Source: Omnitrophica bacterium GWA2_52_8
GTDB lineage: Bacteria > Omnitrophota > Omnitrophia > Omnitrophales > Aquincolibacteriaceae
Reading direction: 5' to 3'
DNA length: 5,928 nucleotides
Assembly (NCBI GenBank): GCA_001804025.1
Contig: MHFC01000074.1
Location: forward strand, 620 to 6,547
In this document: one piece after another, positions 4,486-5,928 of the stretch
How positions within the stretch are numbered: position 1 is the stretch's first letter
Layout: each line of letters starts with the position of its first letter
Program-made: the position numbers and the translations under genes
Notes under the pieces: model-generated
Told to the model about the DNA's origin: nothing
The model's database searches: none
The model's input: only the letters and a program-made list of their open reading frames with translations

Positions 4486-5928
4486 TCAAAAACGTGCGCT
4501 CGCCCCAAGAACCGGAAGGAATGGGAAGATGGTGAGCGGATCTTTCCTTGAATAGGTTTCATCCCACATGTAGTGGACGATGTTTTTCCGGTTGTATGCA
4601 TTCAGCAGTTCGAGGTAGACATCCAGGTCGAAAGCCTCGAACGTGAAGTGCCGCGTGACACGAATATCAAGTCTACTGTAATCGGGATAGCGATCCGAGT
4701 TATGTTCTCCGGGAATCGGGAACCAATGTCCCGCAGCAGAACTAAAGTATGCAGACGCAGCGGGTGTGTACGGCTTACCGCTTCCGTAACGGAAACGAGC
4801 ACCGGCTTGCCAGTGCCCATCCATCCGATAATTTGCGACAAGGCTAATGAGGTGCGGGCGGTCGAAATCGAACGGATGAAGGTCCGGACTCTTCCCTTCC
4901 TTGCGTCTTGACATGGAATACGTATATGAAACCCATCCTGAAAAACCGGACGCTGACTTCAGCTGAACATAAAACTCCGCTCCTCGTGAATATCCATATC
5001 CCTCGCTTGTGAGAGTCGAAAGTGAATCGATGGTGATAAGCTGAGAAAGACTCTTATTGTAGAGCTCAAGGCTCACAACAATCTCGTCACCAAGCTGATG
5101 TTTTATGCCGATGCCGTAGCTTTCCGCTTTCTTTGATTTCAGTCTGTCGTTGATGGCGAGTTCAAAAGCTTTGGGGGATTGGAAATACCAGCCATAGTCA
5201 AAAGAGAGGCTCATGTGATCGTTCCATGCGTATGCCAGATTGATACGCGGTGCGATTGTGCTTTCTCTGTTTTTGGCGATGTAATCATAGCGGACCCCTA
5301 CATTTGCCAATAGCGCAGAACTGATTGTCCACCGGTCATCGACATAGAGGGAGGGCTTGAACGATGTCCCTCTGCCCTGAAGTTTCGTATCATCAAAATT
5401 CACCGCGATCTCCATCGGAAGATTGATATTGACCTGTTGATTTTCCAAAACAAACCAGGCGCCAAGGTGGAGTTCGTGGCTGGGGAGAATGACCACGAAG
5501 TCCTGCTTAAGGCTCAGCGCCTGATCTGTTATATCCTCGAGGCCGTCGGCCGGCTGGCGGTTGGTTCTGGTCACACCACTCCAAGAGACAATAAGATCAG
5601 ACAGAAAGAACCCGCCGAGGATGGATCGCAGACGCGCGGCAAATACGCCATTCCTGCTCTCCCAGGTAAAGTCACCTCTATAGTGAGGCTTATCGAAGTA
5701 TCCGTACATGCGCTCCCGGGAGAATAATCCTGAAATCGTCAACTTGTGATCTTGAGAAATACTAAAGTCGAGTTTCGAGTTAATATCAAAGAAATACGGA
5801 AGCACGTCGTACTCGCCTGCAAGGTCCGTGAATTTCAAGAAGGTATCGAAATAACTTCGCCGGGCGGAGAGAAGAGCAACGCCGTTCAAGAACGATAACG
5901 GAGTTTCGAGAACTCCGCCGACATCAGA
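4486..5928 (-). CDS. TonB-dependent outer-membrane receptor, C-terminal barrel (partial)
   Basis: The gene runs off the right edge; 480 residues and the stop are visible, and the frame is open to the last base. It would import a siderophore, metal complex or other ligand across the outer membrane using TonB energy. The visible part opens with SFLNGVALLSARRSYFDTFL and then VLPYFFDINSKLDF, typical of the first barrel strands after the plug. It continues with alternating strands such as INLAYAWNDHMSLSFDYGWY, AESYGIGIKHQL and GYGYSRGAEFYVQL. The end is LLNAYNRKNIVHYMWD and finally GASARF, a terminal Phe as the outer-membrane insertion signal requires. The plug, TonB box and signal peptide lie outside the window. 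The TTG at 5889 is an internal Leu codon, not a start. A gap of only 44 bases to the DUF2318 gene suggests one operon. The substrate cannot be read from the barrel; the neighbours favour iron or another metal. Confidence 0.92.
   Translation of the reverse strand, partial: SDVGGVLETPLSFLNGVALLSARRSYFDTFLKFTDLAGEYDVLPYFFDINSKLDFSISQDHKLTISGLFSRERMYGYFDKPHYRGDFTWESRNGVFAARLRSILGGFFLSDLIVSWSGVTRTNRQPADGLEDITDQALSLKQDFVVILPSHELHLGAWFVLENQQVNINLPMEIAVNFDDTKLQGRGTSFKPSLYVDDRWTISSALLANVGVRYDYIAKNRESTIAPRINLAYAWNDHMSLSFDYGWYFQSPKAFELAINDRLKSKKAESYGIGIKHQLGDEIVVSLELYNKSLSQLITIDSLSTLTSEGYGYSRGAEFYVQLKSASGFSGWVSYTYSMSRRKEGKSPDLHPFDFDRPHLISLVANYRMDGHWQAGARFRYGSGKPYTPAASAYFSSAAGHWFPIPGEHNSDRYPDYSRLDIRVTRHFTFEAFDLDVYLELLNAYNRKNIVHYMWDETYSRKDPLTIFPFLPVLGASARF

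Noticed and set aside
5887..5889. TTG as the start of the receptor gene
   Set aside because: The frame stays open to the window edge and the residues before it continue the receptor pattern, so it is an internal Leu codon.

Overview
The window carries four genes in full or nearly so and the first codons of a fifth, all on the minus strand, so transcription runs from high to low coordinates. A TonB-dependent outer-membrane receptor in a putative metal-uptake operon, CarboxypepD/SusC-like barrel style, moderate GC and weak Shine-Dalgarno sites point to a Gram-negative of the Bacteroidota/Chlorobiota/Ignavibacteriota (FCB) type. That assignment is inferred from style only; no rRNA or other marker is present.

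Right two thirds (5928 to 1745): an operon-like run of four genes with gaps of 44, 23 and 28 bases. In order of transcription they are the C-terminal barrel of a TonB-dependent receptor (its plug lies off the right edge), a one-helix membrane protein with an N-terminal zinc ribbon and a Cys-rich DUF2318 domain outside the membrane, a MacB/FtsX-type ABC permease with an extracytoplasmic CxxC, and a LolD/MacB-type ABC ATPase. The trio DUF2318 + FtsX-like permease + ATPase resembles the accessory genes of the Campylobacter P19/FTR1 iron-uptake locus (Cj1658-Cj1665 as I recall it). Here the trio follows an outer-membrane receptor, and no FTR1 or P19 gene is in view. The working model is substrate entry through the receptor, followed by periplasmic metal or redox handling by the Cys-rich proteins, powered by the ABC module.

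Middle (1744 to about 1465): a noncoding stretch filled by nested palindromic repeats. The outer element is built of CGCAGAG/CTCTGCG units, its centre is a CCCGAAGG hairpin, and a CCTGCC...GGCAGG palindrome sits inside its right arm. A related GC-rich palindrome lies in frame inside the permease gene (about 3323-3395) and adds about 25 residues to its extracytoplasmic domain.

Left (1464 to 1): a clear sigma70-like promoter (TTGACT, 17 bases, TATATT) drives a stand-alone gene for a protein joining a helix-hairpin-helix region to a PD-(D/E)XK nuclease domain with a BamHI-like ExE active site. No methyltransferase is visible. After a 133-base gap, a strong ribosome-binding site and ATG mark the start of another gene leaving the left edge.
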